A stretch of 64,000 bases of DNA, from contig OX291544.1 of the NCBI GenBank assembly GCA_946406115.1, positions 30,831,521-30,895,520 of the forward strand, written 5' to 3'. The notes under the pieces were generated by a model. The model saw only the letters and a program-made list of their open reading frames with translations. It did not search any database and was not told the origin of the DNA. This stretch comes from Apoda limacodes (Eukaryota > Arthropoda > Insecta > Lepidoptera > Limacodidae). This document shows, in pieces, positions 33,931 through 45,414 of the stretch (position 1 is its first letter; every line of letters starts with the position of its first letter). Position numbers and translations under genes: made by a program.

Positions 33931-34510
33931 ATAGTTTGAAAGCTGTCACCCGAAATGAAGATCTTGATGAGATATAGCATTTTTATAGAGAAACTACTAG
34001 TGTACGATAAATATTTACGGAGTTACAGCCCTTTATAGTTTGACAGCTGTCATCCGTAAAGACGATCACGTTGAGATCTATAACTTCCGTAGAGAAACTA
34101 CTAGTCTACAATTAATATTTACGGAGATATAACCCTTCCTAGTGTGACAGCTGTCATCCGAAATGAAGATCTTGATGAGATGTATCATTTCTGTAGAGAA
34201 ACTTCTAGTCTACGATAATTATTTACGGAGATATGGCCCTTTATAGTTTGACAGGTGTCACCCGAAATTAATATCTTGATTTTTATAGAGAAACTACTCG
34301 TGTATAATAAATATTTACGGAGATTTAGCCCTTTATAGTTTGACAGTTGTCATCCAAAATGAAGATCATGATGAGATCTATAACTTCTGAAGAGGAACTA
34401 CTAACCTACGATAAATAGTTACGGAGATATCGCCCCTTAAGTTTGACAGCTTTCTTTGTCTAAGATAAAGATTTACGAAGATAAAGCTCTTTATAGTTTG
34501 ACAGATGTCG
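33931..34510. repeat. Tandem array, unit about 104 bp, 6 copies
   Basis: AGTTTGACAGCTGTCATCC-like starts occur near 33933, 34037, 34141, 34245, 34337, 34440 and 34495, giving spacings of 104, 104, 104, 92, 103 and 55. Each unit holds GAAACTACTAGT and TATTTACGGAGATAT. Units diverge by several to many bases. The same unit occurs singly in the dispersed element at 8085-8270 and 31480-31570. Confidence 0.85.
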
Positions 34511-34635
34511 CTTGAAAAGAAAATATAAACGAAAAAATTGAAAAAGACAAAAATAGCCAAGTCCAAAATTTAGTATATTTGTTATTCTTTTTATGGCTGC
34601 ATATATTCAAAGTAGGGCAAGGATTTTTACAACAA

Positions 34636-34780
34636 AAGTGGAACCAACAGTATTCACAAATCTTTATAGCTCGACCACAAGTGGAACCAACAGTATTCAC
34701 AAATCTTTATAGCTCGACCACAAGTGGAACCAACAGTATTCACAAATCTTTATAGCTCGACCACAAGTGGAACCAACAGA
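34636..34780. repeat. Perfect 43-bp tandem repeat, 3.3 units
   Basis: AAGTGGAACCAACAGTATTC starts at 34636, 34679 and 34722, with a partial unit at 34765. The units are identical by eye, which indicates very recent expansion or a collapsed longer array. Confidence 0.9.
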
Positions 34781-34899
34781 CCGTAAGGAAAAATAAAAGC
34801 TTTATATAAATAATAATTAATATTGAAAAACCAGTGCTTAGCCAATGTTAAATAAAAAACAGATAATCGTTCTACCTACCAGCAGTTGAATATCCTGTA

Positions 34900-36330
34900 C
34901 TGAATCACTATAAAAAAATTTGCATCACAATCACCCAAAATAGATTCTTTAAAACAAACAGTTTCTGAACTGTCTGAAATGTTAAATGAACACATGACAG
35001 ATTTGCAAGATGAGCTTAATAGTAAATTTGCCGCAGCTTCAACTCTACTTCAGTCCTCAGCGCAAAATTTGCTTCTTTCAACAAGTTTACTATAACCGCT
35101 TTAAATAGTTTACAGCAGCAAGTAGAACAGCTAATATGTGAAGTTGATCGTTAAAAAATGCGTAGTCGACGAAAATTTCTGCATATCCACGGTCTCTCTA
35201 AGAGCAAAAATGAAGACTGCAAACACCGTTGTCAAAACTATAAAGGACAAGGTGTCAGATCTAAATATTACAATGGAATGCATCTATAAATGTCACAGAC
35301 TTGGTCGCCTGTCAAGCAGCAAACATAGGCCAGTATTGATTAAATTAAGAGTAACATCTATGCGTGATAAAGTTTGGTACTCAAAAATTTCACTTAAGGG
35401 TGTAAAGATGCTTTAAATACGGACTGTCATTCTATATTAAATTCAAACACAGTTAATAAAAAAGTATGTGTTTTTAATACTTTACTAACACGATTATACG
35501 AAACACATGCGCCTGAAAGACCAGTTAAAGTTAAATTCTATCCTGCACCTTGGCTTACAGACGAAATACGTTGATTGCAACAAAAACGCGATCGTGTCAA
35601 AGCTAAAAACAAATTATATTCCTCTCCTGGCAATCTCGAAAAATATAAACTTCTGAGAAATCGCTGCAATACAGTGTGTAGAGATGCACAACGACGCTCT
35701 TTCACAATTCTGTTACAAATGGTGATCCAAGAATAATATGGAAATTTGTAGTCTTTAGGAGTTGATAAAATTCAATGAAAAAACATATTTTGATAATTTC
35801 AACATTAATCAACTTAAACTTAATTTCTCTTCTGTTGTTACCAGGGATAGCAACAAGAAAGCGCATACCCTTAATCAACTTTCAGTGGTCCCAAATCCTA
35901 ACTTACCTCCTTTTTCTTTAATCAATTCAATGATTTTGATGTTAAGAAGAGTATCTTGTCCATTGCCTCTGGTGCTGTTGGTAGTGATTGTATTAGCCGT
36001 AAGATGATCATTCTTGTTCCTGACATCCAGTACTCTTCCCGCGCAACGGAAAAATGTTTTCAGTATTCCCATATCCAAAAATTATTTTTCTAATTTTAGA
36101 CCCATATCGAAATTACCTTTCCCGTCAAAAGTCCTTGAGCGAATTATTCATTATCAATTTAAAACTTTCCTGGCGAAAAACAGTCTGTTGATTCCCTAAC
36201 ACTTCGGCTTTTGTCCTGGTCATAGTACGATTACTGCACTCACTAAAATTACTAATGATATTTGTTACAGCATGGATACCAAACAACTCACAGTCATGTC
36301 AAGTTTTTAATTGATTAAGATTACCTTGTC
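34900..36330 (+). mobile_element. Degenerate non-LTR retrotransposon with internal deletion
   Basis: 34950-35416 resembles a LINE ORF1 RNA-binding region (CIYKCHRLGR, KHRPVLIKLRV with a frame break before it). 35450-35740 resembles the linker between endonuclease and RT (RPVKVKFYPAPWLTDEIR, YKLLRNRCNTVCRDAQRR). 36080-36270 resembles RT fingers (FRPISKLPFPSKVLERIIHY, LIP then FGFCPGHST). The endonuclease is missing between the first two blocks, and the palm after 36330. Stops and frameshifts throughout. Confidence 0.7.
35138..35416 (+). pseudogene. LINE ORF1-like fragment
   Basis: The 92-codon frame contains TIKDKVSDLNITMECIYKCH and RPVLIKLRVTSMRDKV, a pattern seen in the nucleic-acid-binding domain of LINE ORF1 proteins. 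A neighbouring frame just upstream (RRKFLHIHGLSKSK) belongs to the same domain, so a frameshift is present. Confidence 0.55.
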
Positions 36331-37364
36331 ACTTAGGGTGATTCTTATATAATCTTCCCCTAACAAGCTAACAAAAAAATTAGAAACCGTAAGCCTGCCT
36401 AAGAGAATGCGATGGGAGGTTTTACAAAGGCTTAATATATTTAGGGACAGATACTTGTATTTTTTATACTATGAATAATTTATTAAGTAACTTGTCGCTT
36501 TATTAATGATGCATGAACTTCGTACTGTGCCATTAAGTATTTCTAGTTTAAAATATTCAAATACATAAAAGGTTATTAGGTTATTGTAGACACTTTAAAT
36601 GCTTTAATCGTTTTCAAAACGAGGCAACGACCGAGTGCATGTCGTACGCACACGAAGTTAAGTTCCGTTGAATGAGAATTTGAATTGATCTCATTCAAAA
36701 CAATTTTTGTTGAATGCATTTTTTTTTATCAGATTTTAGAAGACGTCAGATTATTTTAACTGTATTTGAATAATATTGACTCATGTGTGATCATTGAAAC
36801 CGGTGTTAGAATTTTATAATTTTGGCTTCAGACCAAAATTTTTTTTATATATGATAGATATACAAAGTATATACTATACTTTTTTTTTCAATGCCATTAA
36901 TAACTGGGTCCTTGCTAGAGTCCAAGAAAATACCTTTTTTTTGTCATTTTCGGACGTGCACTATACGAATGTGTGAACTATTTTTAAGAAAAAAAAAACC
37001 AACATAGAATATTTTATATAATTCTAGGCTGAGTAATTATATACAGTTCCGTTGAGTATCCGAAGAGGGAAGTGTGGAAAATAAAACACCGATTTTGATG
37101 ACTGTGTTTAGGTTCAATTAGCCCGAAGCGCAGATTTCTTAATCACACATCGGTGTCTTGACCCAGGTCTAGTGCGACAGCAATCATATAACCAAATACC
37201 TATGTGTGTATTCGCTTGAGTCTGATATTTATCTCTTAAAGTCTGATGAAAAAAAACCCCTCTTGCTGCAAATTATTGGCTTTTCTTCAAGGAGAAAAAA
37301 ACACTTTATTATATATTTAATTTTTGGTGTGGTTTTTGAAGTCGGTGTAGTTTCTTAATTATTT

Positions 37365-37700
37365 TTGAAGTGAAAACTTCTTTAGCGGCGTTGTGCACTT
37401 TTTTTGGTATGGGTAAAAAATGATAAACTCGCGTCAGGTCACGTGTCCTAATCGTGGAAATTCGTAAGACGGAAACCGTAATGCCACGCCTATTATAATT
37501 TTTATTTTTAGTATTCGCGATTATGAGTAGTACAGGGAGGTTGGATATGGAATTTTAATTCTATGACAGATTGCGATGTCAAATATACTACGTCAAAAAA
37601 GTAAATAAACAAACATTATTTTTTCTTGACAATGTCAAAGACATGACTTGTGACATATTTGAGTGTTAAGCGGGAATCGTGTGTAAAGGTTTTCACTTCT
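37365..37700. repeat. MITE-like repeat, copy 1 of a near-identical pair
   Basis: It matches 49165-49490 almost base for base over about 325 bp. It begins GAAGTGAAAACTTCTTT and ends AAAGGTTTTCACTTC, so the ends are short inverted repeats. Noncoding. Confidence 0.75.
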
Positions 37701-38189
37701 GCCGGCACTCCCGGAGTGCAACTCGTTTTTTTTTTTTACATTAATTTCATTATGAAGGTGTCATGTGCTCCGCGTAGTAAACCATTTTGGGAATTTTTAT
37801 CAGAATCAATCGATCAAGGACTATCGGCCGTGCTCATGACGAATTTATAAGGGTTTTCTTCCATTCGGCTATTGAACTTAAAGAAGTTGATGTGATACGT
37901 GGATTTTGGCTAGATTACTTGTTGAATATATTACTTACCATAAAAACGAGCATCGGTGATGATATATAAGGGAGAGATGAGATAACAAACGTGTCTAATT
38001 TATCTACATATTTTAAATAAGAACAAGAAGAAGCATATTTTAAATGAATAATGATGAATATTTTATTTTAATTTTTTTCTAAACCTAATTTACAATTTAA
38101 TTACAAAACAAAAAAAAAAAGTTTTGAATTCGTCTTCAAAACCATTTTTGTGTAGACATTTGACTTTTACACAGCAGGGTTAATAAGTC

Positions 38190-38235
38190 ATGGCACTACA
38201 ATTTGCATTCAAATTTTGGGACTACAAAGGGAAAG
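38190..38235 (+). CDS. ELO-B exon 1
   Basis: ATG and 15 codons end in phase 1 before GTTGGT. The exon has the same length and KGK ending as the first exons of ELO-A and ELO-C. Confidence 0.75.
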
Positions 38236-39397
38236 GTTGGTTTTACATTGATACTCTCAACTCTCAACTTTTATCTTTATACGTAATATCTGAAAGTTTG
38301 GACTCAACAGGTGGAACCATTATCGAGTTATTGATGTATATGGCTGATTCATGTGTCATACTCGTGAACGGGTGCCGCCTGTGGAGACTGGTCTGCTCTT
38401 GCAAACTTCTTTGTATTCTTAGTATTTAGTCTTATTTTTTTGTTTTGTTTCTAAATACTGTAAGACATTGATTATTTCTAAGTGATGATTACATAAACTG
38501 TCTTTTTTTAAATTTTGTAATTAGAAACTTTTTTATGTGGTCCTTGTCCTTTATATTTCATGTTTTTTAAGTTTGTAATGGAAAGTGTCCTTCTATAATA
38601 GGGAGGACTAAACATATCTCTAATATTTTCCAATATTTTAATTGGATGCTGTAAGAGAAAGGGAGAAAAGAAATGCCCTTGCTGATTTACTTGCCGGTTC
38701 TTCTCAGTACAAGGTCTCCCGCCCTATAGACTTACGAACCGATGACATAGGACATGCATAAGTGCTCAATTGATTGATTGATTTATTAATAAATTGGTAT
38801 TAATGACCAAAGTAACAACTCATGTTATAATATATGTTGGCTTAGTTTCAAAAAAGGAAAAGAATAAAAAGAACATTGCCAAAAATGCTAGTTTCATAAA
38901 TTTTACTCCAACTTTACCTACTCTTCATTATTTTAAAACCCTCTAAAATGGTATACCCTTATCAGTCTGTGTTTTATTACAGAAAAATAATTATCTCAAC
39001 TTGTTAAGGCAAGGCTAGACCGCGAAAATACGCCGTTTTTGTGCAAATTTTGTGGTTAAACTATAACATCTAAAGCATTGAAAAAATATATGTTATAAAA
39101 CTTGCTTTCGTCTAGTGCATTACCTTACTGAATGATTTTCATTTATTGTATTTAATGCAATAAAAAATCTGGAAGTGACCATTGTTTCAACACTTGTGCA
39201 AATTTTAAAAGCGTGTTCTGCATTTGCTTGTAATGAAAGTTGGTTAAATAATTAGAATAGCTTGTTATCTAGTGCATAGACAAAAAGAAAAGTCAAAAAA
39301 TGTGTCTACAAAACGGTAATAACGTTAAATTCCATACAAAAAATTTAAAGTTTCAAGGCGTCATTACGGTATAAATTACTTAAGAAGTATATAACTA

Positions 39398-39544
39398 ATA
39401 TTGATGGTATTGGCGGCATATTTGATAATCGTACTTAAACTAGGACCTTATTACATGACATACAAAAATCCATTTGAATTAAAATGGGTAATCGTTTTAT
39501 ATAACATATTCCAAATATTATTTTCACTTTATGGATTTATACGT
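39398..39544 (+). pseudogene. ELO-B exon 2, 5'-truncated
   Basis: The reading ILMVLAAYLIIVLKLGPYYM and then YNIFQILFSLYGFIR before GTGAGT matches the downstream part of exon 2 in the paralogues. About 45 nt of expected coding sequence and the acceptor are absent upstream. Confidence 0.8.
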
Positions 39545-39639
39545 GTGAGTAATTATATAATTTGAGTATTTCTATTTTAATTTAATTAATGAAGTTTGAA
39601 GAATTTATGCTGACTTATATATAAATACTTTGTTTCGGG

Positions 39640-40070
39640 AATTCTTTAAATTTATTTAAAAAATAATAAAACTGGATTAAACGCGTCGGTTTTTGACAAA
39701 AGACCTTTTGCCCATCGTTTTTGCTAGGTTACACCAGTCTTGGTCACGGGTACACTGGCGGTGCGCGGTGTCTTCGGCTTAGAGTGGAGGCGTCCTGTTG
39801 AACTACCCTCACTTCGTCTTTATACTTGTCACACTACACACAACACTAACGGCGTTCGTTTGTGCAACGCGATAGCTGTATTTTCCTATGACTGGATTCC
39901 ATACAGGCAACAGTTATGACAAGTATAAAGACAAAATGAGGGTAGTATAGTGGTGTAACTCAGACAAAACGTCGGGAAAAAAGTATTTTGACAAATAACG
40001 ACGCATTTTATCCCAGTTTTATTATTTCTTTAAATTTGCAATGGAACGCGTAAATTTAAAAAACTGTTTA
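39640..40070. repeat. Fold-back element with nested inverted repeats
   Basis: Left arm features AAATAATAAAACTGGATTAA, ACGCGTCG and TTACACCAG. The right arm has GTGTAACTC, AACGTCGGG, TTTTATCCCAGTTTTATTAT in reverse order. An inner pair ACTACCCTCACTTCGTCTTT / GACAAAATGAGGGTAGT is also inverted. A right-end relic lies at 48838-48945. It lies in intron 2 of ELO-B. Confidence 0.7.
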
Positions 40071-40979
40071 TATTTGTTAGTATTCACTAAACTTATTGAC
40101 TATAAACCATCTTACCTCTGTTTAATCGTGCGTGACTTATTACCTGTAGATTGCCAAAAACTGGCAAACGTTATAATATTATAGTATGTTATAGTCTTCA
40201 CAGGGTCACTTATTTTATTTAATCAAAGCTGATAATTTACGACTTGTGGATTGGACTTTCGAACATGACTAGTGTCTTAATATTTCGCAAACGCATCGCT
40301 GAATCGACAAATGTTTGTCGCTCACCGACAGTAATTTTAAAAGAGCTATCCAACGACAACCCATACTATAGGAAAAAAAACATCCCCACTTTACGTGTAG
40401 GGGAGGTACTCTAATTTTATTTTACCACTTTGTCGGCCTAATTAATATGTTTATCAAAAAACATCATTCTAGTACTAATGGTCTCTGAGATAAGCCGCGG
40501 ACAGACAGACGGCCGGACATGGCGTAGCTATAAGGGTTTCTTTTTTGACTACGGAACCCTAAAAAATTGGCAAAACTACAAAAGACTTTGTTATTTTTTT
40601 CTGTTGAAAGAATTTTGTCACATTATGTTTTTGCTTATATACCTTGGAATCATAATGTAGAAATAACATTTTTTTATAATTTATTTTGACTTGATGTACT
40701 TACTTAAAATTCAATTCTACTAAGGGCTATTTTGCTTTAAGTTTAAGTTTAGCGACAGTTCATTTGTTTTCTGTGTCAATTAAAAAAGAAGAGGGGAAAG
40801 GAGACTGTAGACAAACATAAATAATAATAAATAAATATTTTGGACATTACAATACAAATTTGAGCTAATAAGATAATAAACTTGTTAAACAGACTATGTT
40901 ATGTAAAAATAATTATTTTATGAAAACAATTCTGGAGCCAATTTGTGGAACCAAATATTAAACAATATGGTCTTTTCAG

Positions 40980-41054
40980 GCCGCAAGCTATTTGTATAAA
41001 TATGGATTATTTTTTAAAACATGCAACTTAGAAAAAGAAGAAAACCTTTATGAG
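40980..41054 (+). CDS. ELO-B exon 3
   Basis: This 75-nt exon encodes AASYLYKYGLFFKTCNLEKE and then ENLYE, between TTTTCAG and GTAAAA. In another frame it shows stops, but the phase-0 reading used by the paralogues is open. Confidence 0.8.
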
Positions 41055-41195
41055 GTAAAACATTAAATTTTACCCTATTTCCACTTACTAACTCGTAATA
41101 ATCAACTGTAAAATGAGATTTACGTTATTAGGTATGTTATAATATTGTTTAAGGTTACAACTCTCACTAATTATTATATTATCATATTGTTACAG

Positions 41196-41489
41196 ATAAC
41201 ATCTCTCATTCATTTGTGTTTCATGTCAAGATTTGGTGATCTCTTTGATACTGTATTTTTTGTTTTACGGAAGAAAGAAAAACAAATGACCTTTCTTCAC
41301 ATTTATCATCACGTTTGCATGGTGACTATATTATGGTACATTGCAAAGTACGACCCAAATGAAAATGTCATATTTTTGGGAACTTTGAATGCATTTGTAC
41401 ACATGATTATGTACACTTACTACTGTCTCTCTGCCATTCCGAACATTTCACAATATTTGTGGTGGAAGAAGTATTTAACATCTCTTCAG
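41196..41489 (+). CDS. ELO-B exon 4 with lost splice donor
   Basis: The block opens ITSLIHLCFMSRF after a TTACAG acceptor and keeps RFGDLFDTVFFVLRKK, HIYHHVCM and NAFVHMIMYTYY. It runs to KKYLTSLQ, where the donor found in the paralogues is deleted. A fragment of the interspersed repeat starts about 20 bp further on and supplies the read-through tail. Confidence 0.88.
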
Positions 41490-41507
41490 TTTACATGTAC
41501 TTTTATT

Positions 41508-41560
41508 AGAAAAACCGGTCAAGGGCGAGTCGGATTCACGCACTTAGTTTTTTGATTGAC
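41508..41560 (+). repeat. Interspersed repeat fragment beside ELO-B exon 4
   Basis: ACCGGTCAAGGGCGAGTCGG and ATTCACGCAC match one end of the repeat family. It provides the read-through codons after the lost donor. Confidence 0.65.
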
Positions 41561-42639
41561 CACACAATACTAAAACTAATGCAAAAATATTGATACAATG
41601 ACTTATACATTGTAGTTAGCAATAATTTTCTATTTTAATACTGTAGACGCGTGAAACTATGTTTACTTACGAAACTACATAGTACAGTTTTTTATAGATC
41701 ATTTATTTATTCTTACAAGTTTGGTAACATGTAACACTAGGCTAGTTGACAAAAATAATAAATTACATTTGTAGGAAACTATGGAGCTCAAACTAGGCTG
41801 ATGCAGGTAATTTAAGACTCCAGGGAGCTTATTAGGAACAGTGTCGAGTTATTCGTACTCTGCAATTAGAGAGCAAAATGTATGCAAGTACATTCACGGG
41901 TTTCGAGAGGTACGAGTAAGTCAGACTTCCTTACATTTTAGTCTCGAATTCCAGAGTCTGAATAGCTCGAGACTGTTCCCAATAAGGTCCTAGGTCCCCC
42001 TCATCTCGAAATCACTTTTGCATAAAACAAATGTATTATTTTGATATAAATAAATTCGAAAATAAAAAAGCTCTTACAATAAAATTATAAATATAAAATA
42101 TTGAGGTTTGGGATAATTCATACCAGTATATTTACAAGCATTAGTATGTGCGTAGGTACGTACTGTTAGTCGGGATTCTCGACTAGGGTTTTTAAAAAAT
42201 ATTATTTATAATAATCAAAACTTATATCTTCAGTAAAAGATATTAATATTCAATTAAATTAAAATTGGTGTGTACCGGGTGGAGGCCAGTGTTTAACTGA
42301 AGAGCTTTACTAGAGAAGTTGGAAACGGATCATAATAATACTCACTAGGAAAAGAGGTGTCTAGGCTGTATAGGGTGCTTATAATATTTATAACAGCCCC
42401 CCGCTTTAGACTGAACTTACATCATTAAGTGAAGTTCACGTCTAGAAGCTTCTTATTCTGGGTTCAGGAATTGGACTGTCTGAAGCAATATCTTCAAGCG
42501 AGGTTGCTATATTAAAAGCTTGTTTTACTTTTTTGTTAAGGATTGGAAAAGGTATCGCAATGAGTTTAGGACTTCTTGTGTTCTTTATAGAGTGTTTTTG
42601 TCATCGTTTGTACTAGGTTTGGGTACAGGGTAGGCATCA

Positions 42640-43020
42640 TAATCAATTAGACATAGAGTAAGATTAAGAATAGATTTGATTCGGATTGGGTTTTTAGAGA
42701 GGTTATCAATGGTTTAACATAACCTGAAACTCTGAAACGAATCGTTTTTTTTTTTAATTTTACTACACAATTAGATACAAGCAAGGAGTCGGATATATGT
42801 TGGGCCATAATCAGACTTTCTCTAATCTTTGGGTTAGATACTGTGCATTTAATTACAATTTCTGATCGAGTAGGAATGGAGTAGACGGAATGACAAAAGT
42901 TAAGTTTGAATTTTAATGTATAGCGAAAATAGCGTATATTGCACTTCAGGTCTCTGAAAAGTTCGCTGCCCATTATTGCATCATATTTAAGGTCTATCTT
43001 ATCAACAACGTGAAAAGTGG
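42640..43020 (-). pseudogene. Ty3/gypsy-type retroelement protease-region fragment
   Basis: On the minus strand the frame reads FHVVDKIDLKYDAIMGSELF, then TRSEIVIKCTVSNPKIRESL and SNCVVKLKKKTIRF. This resembles the C-terminal half of a gypsy-type aspartic protease and the linker after it. The N-terminal catalytic DSG/DTG is not present, and no reverse transcriptase was recognised downstream. It lies in intron 4 of ELO-B, antisense. Moderately sure of the family. Confidence 0.5.
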
Positions 43021-43026
43021 TCGATA

Positions 43027-43133
43027 CCTTGGATACGGAAGTTCGGACATTTGAGTCCTTGTATACAGAGCTTCGGACATTAGAGTCCTTGGATACGGAG
43101 GCTCAGACTCCTTGGATACAGAGGTTTAGACTC
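43027..43133. repeat. Minisatellite of 30- and 23-bp units
   Basis: CCTTGGATACGGA-like starts occur at 43027, 43057, 43087, 43110 and 43133. The first three units include GGACATT(T/A)GAGT, and the later ones are shortened by 7 bp. Confidence 0.8.
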
Positions 43134-43989
43134 CTCCTCAGAGGTTCTAGGCATTTTGGTTTTAGTTGGATTTGCGTAGCTTTGTGACTCGGGCTTCACG
43201 GGACACGTCTGTGATAATTTTGTTTAGACGAAACAGTTGCAAGATATCTATTTACAGTAAAAAGAGCATAAAGTTGTCTTATTGTTGACACATTTGCATT
43301 ACGATACAAACTTTCTGTAAAGTACCTGCGAGGTTTGTGGAGGCATTTCATTTTACTGGTCTTTTTTCAATCTCCTTTTATCAACCTGATTATTAGTCTT
43401 TGTGGCCCCACCCCATGCAGTTATACACTACGAAATCACTGATTCTACAAATGCTTGGCATACAATCTTAGTGTTTGTTGAACTACGTATATGTTCGAGA
43501 ACATAGGTAAATTTTCGTATTTTTGAGATGTGAAGTTAGTGTGATCTTGAAGTTTTAATTATTTTTCAATAATAATATCTAAATATCAAATTGTTTTCGT
43601 TTTGGCCATGAGAGAATAATTACAAGTCGTTTGAGCAGGGTCTCATTTATGAAAGAAGTTTGTTTTTTGTTTAAATGTTTATTCAAGTAATTTCTGATAG
43701 AAAAGGGAATGAATTTGTATCATCTGCATAATAATATTTTGTAACAGTTGTCCCATTTGTAATTATTTGTCGTTGTACTGTGCCTAGAGCTTGTAGTAGA
43801 ATAACTCAAAGCATTAAGTTTGTGTACTGTCAATAGAGCAGAAAGAATTATTATTGAAACACTCATTTTTTTCTGTGGCCATTTCCATCTATCATATAGT
43901 AAATAAAAAATATTTTTTTTTATATTTTGTTATTGTAAAGTGTATGTTTTTCGTATATTAACACTATGGTGTTTATTTTTTTGTTTCAG

Positions 43990-44154
43990 ATACAGTTTGT
44001 GTTAGGCATGGTGTATAATTCTATTACTTACTTTATAACTACGTGTTTGTTCAGCAACGTTGTTTTATACATTATATATGCACATGGATTTATATTTTTG
44101 TACTTATTTGGAAAATTTTACATTGAAAATTATAGAAAAGTAAAAGCAAAATAA
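43990..44154 (+). CDS. ELO-B last exon
   Basis: IQFVLGMVYNSITYF to KFYIENYRKVKAK then TAA, after TTTCAG. The frame is open in phase 0. A possible ATTAAA poly(A) signal is at 44277-44282. Confidence 0.8.
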   Translation: MQFVLGMVYNSITYFITTCLFSNVVLYIIYAHGFIFLYLFGKFYIENYRKVKAK

Positions 44155-44596
44155 AAAAATGGATAATTTTTTTCTAGACTTATTGTTATTTTTACTGCAT
44201 AACCTATAGTACTATTTCATATACACATCATGATATATGATGAACCACACAATGCAAACCAACCGTGCAAAATCCTATTAAAACTTATTGGAATATAATC
44301 TTGTGTTTTCTTTATTTTTGATGTACTGAGATTTAACCCGAAGAAATACTTATTTAGTGGGCATTATCGATCCGGTTATATGATTGTATTCTTTGCCCTT
44401 TTTTATTCTCTGTGCCAAAAATCAAGTAAATTTTGTTGAATGTACCGTTACGACGTGACGAAATAGTGCTTCGCAGAAAAAAAAAATTCAGTGGTATTTA
44501 TAACTCTCAAATGGAATTAAAATACACGCGCTAAAACTCAAATCGCCCCCATTGTTCGTTGCAGCGTAAAATAATTTTTCTTTTGACTATAACCAA

Positions 44597-44730
44597 ATAT
44601 TTTTTTATAGCAATCAGGTGACAAACAAGCTAACGACCCCTGTGATAGTTAGCGGTCACCGCAGGCCGTAGGTACTTGCAATAGCAGAGGCATCACTTGC
44701 GCGTTGCCGACCCTTTAAAAATCTAATCAC
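44597..44730 (-). repeat. LINE 3'-end fragment
   Basis: GACAAACAAGCTAACG, AGCGGTCACCGCAGGC and GCGTTGCCGACCCTTTAAAA are the reverse complement of the tail at 16505-16640. Confidence 0.65.
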
Positions 44731-45414
44731 TTTATTCCTGAAATACCCTATATATTATAGTCTATACAAACTAAGTGTTCGTGGGAAAAAGTTTTTTTGA
44801 AACCGCATTATGTGTGACCTTTTAGGTTCTAGGTTTGAGGTTTGGTTTCCCTGCCAACGGTGAGCGGTGTAGTGAGGAAATAGCCATGGGCTTTATTTTA
44901 AACGGTTCCTCAGATCACATCCTAATACACAAGCAGTAGAACACACACAGGGAGGCAAACTATCTTCTCAGACTCAGTATTTCATGGTCTCAATTTTTGA
45001 TTTCTACTGTTTTCTACGACAACCGTTGTACGAAGTTTGGATTTGGAAACTCGATAATTGTTCTTATAAAAGATTTATTGGGTTAACAACATTACTAGTA
45101 TACATCACAAAATACAAAAACAAAAAAAATAGAAAAAAAGAAATAAGAATACAACACAATTTTAAATTATTTTCATTTTAATTTGATTTACAAAGTTGAA
45201 AAATTTTCGTTACAAAGTTGTTGTTTAATAATAGATTTTAATTTATTTATTGATAACTTTTGAATATTATAAGGAACATTTCCCTATTAGAGAGTTACTA
45301 GTTTTGCGTGGACGTGATCAGGCACGTTACGTAAGAATTTCAGCTTCGCTGCAATACCGATTATACCGCGGTCGTGTTTTGACAACGGCAGCTACTCACA
45401 GGTCAAAAATAAAA

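Larger units (their letters stand above)
38190..44154 (+). pseudogene. ELO-B: fatty acid elongase (ELOVL) copy, probably a recent pseudogene
   Basis: Exon-like blocks at 38190-38235 (MALQFAFKFWDYKGK), 39398-39544, 40980-41054, 41196-41489 and 43990-44154 match ELO-A and ELO-C in order, length and phase. HIYHHVCM, NAFVHMIMYTYY and LYLFGKFYIENY are intact, and the last five residues KVKAK fit a KxKxx ER-retrieval signal. Two lesions are visible. Exon 2 lacks its 5' third (no VxYVDQW or PYPM): an in-frame TAA at 39392-39394 with no acceptor after it precedes LMVLAAYL. Exon 4 lost its splice donor: ELO-C reads CTTCAGTTGGTAAGTTACA and ELO-B reads CTTCAGTTTACA, so 8 bp are missing. Read-through gives TSLQFTCTFIRK and a stop at 41555. 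No other exon is interrupted, so decay looks recent. Unusual splicing remains possible. Confidence 0.78.

Noticed and set aside
33931..34780. CRISPR-like array
   Set aside because: The 104-bp and 43-bp repeats are head-to-tail tandem units without unique spacers, in eukaryotic DNA.
40980..41054. Stop codons in ELO-B exon 3
   Set aside because: They appear only in the wrong frame. Working out phases from ELO-C (exon 2 ends in phase 0) gives an open reading AASYLYKYGLFF.
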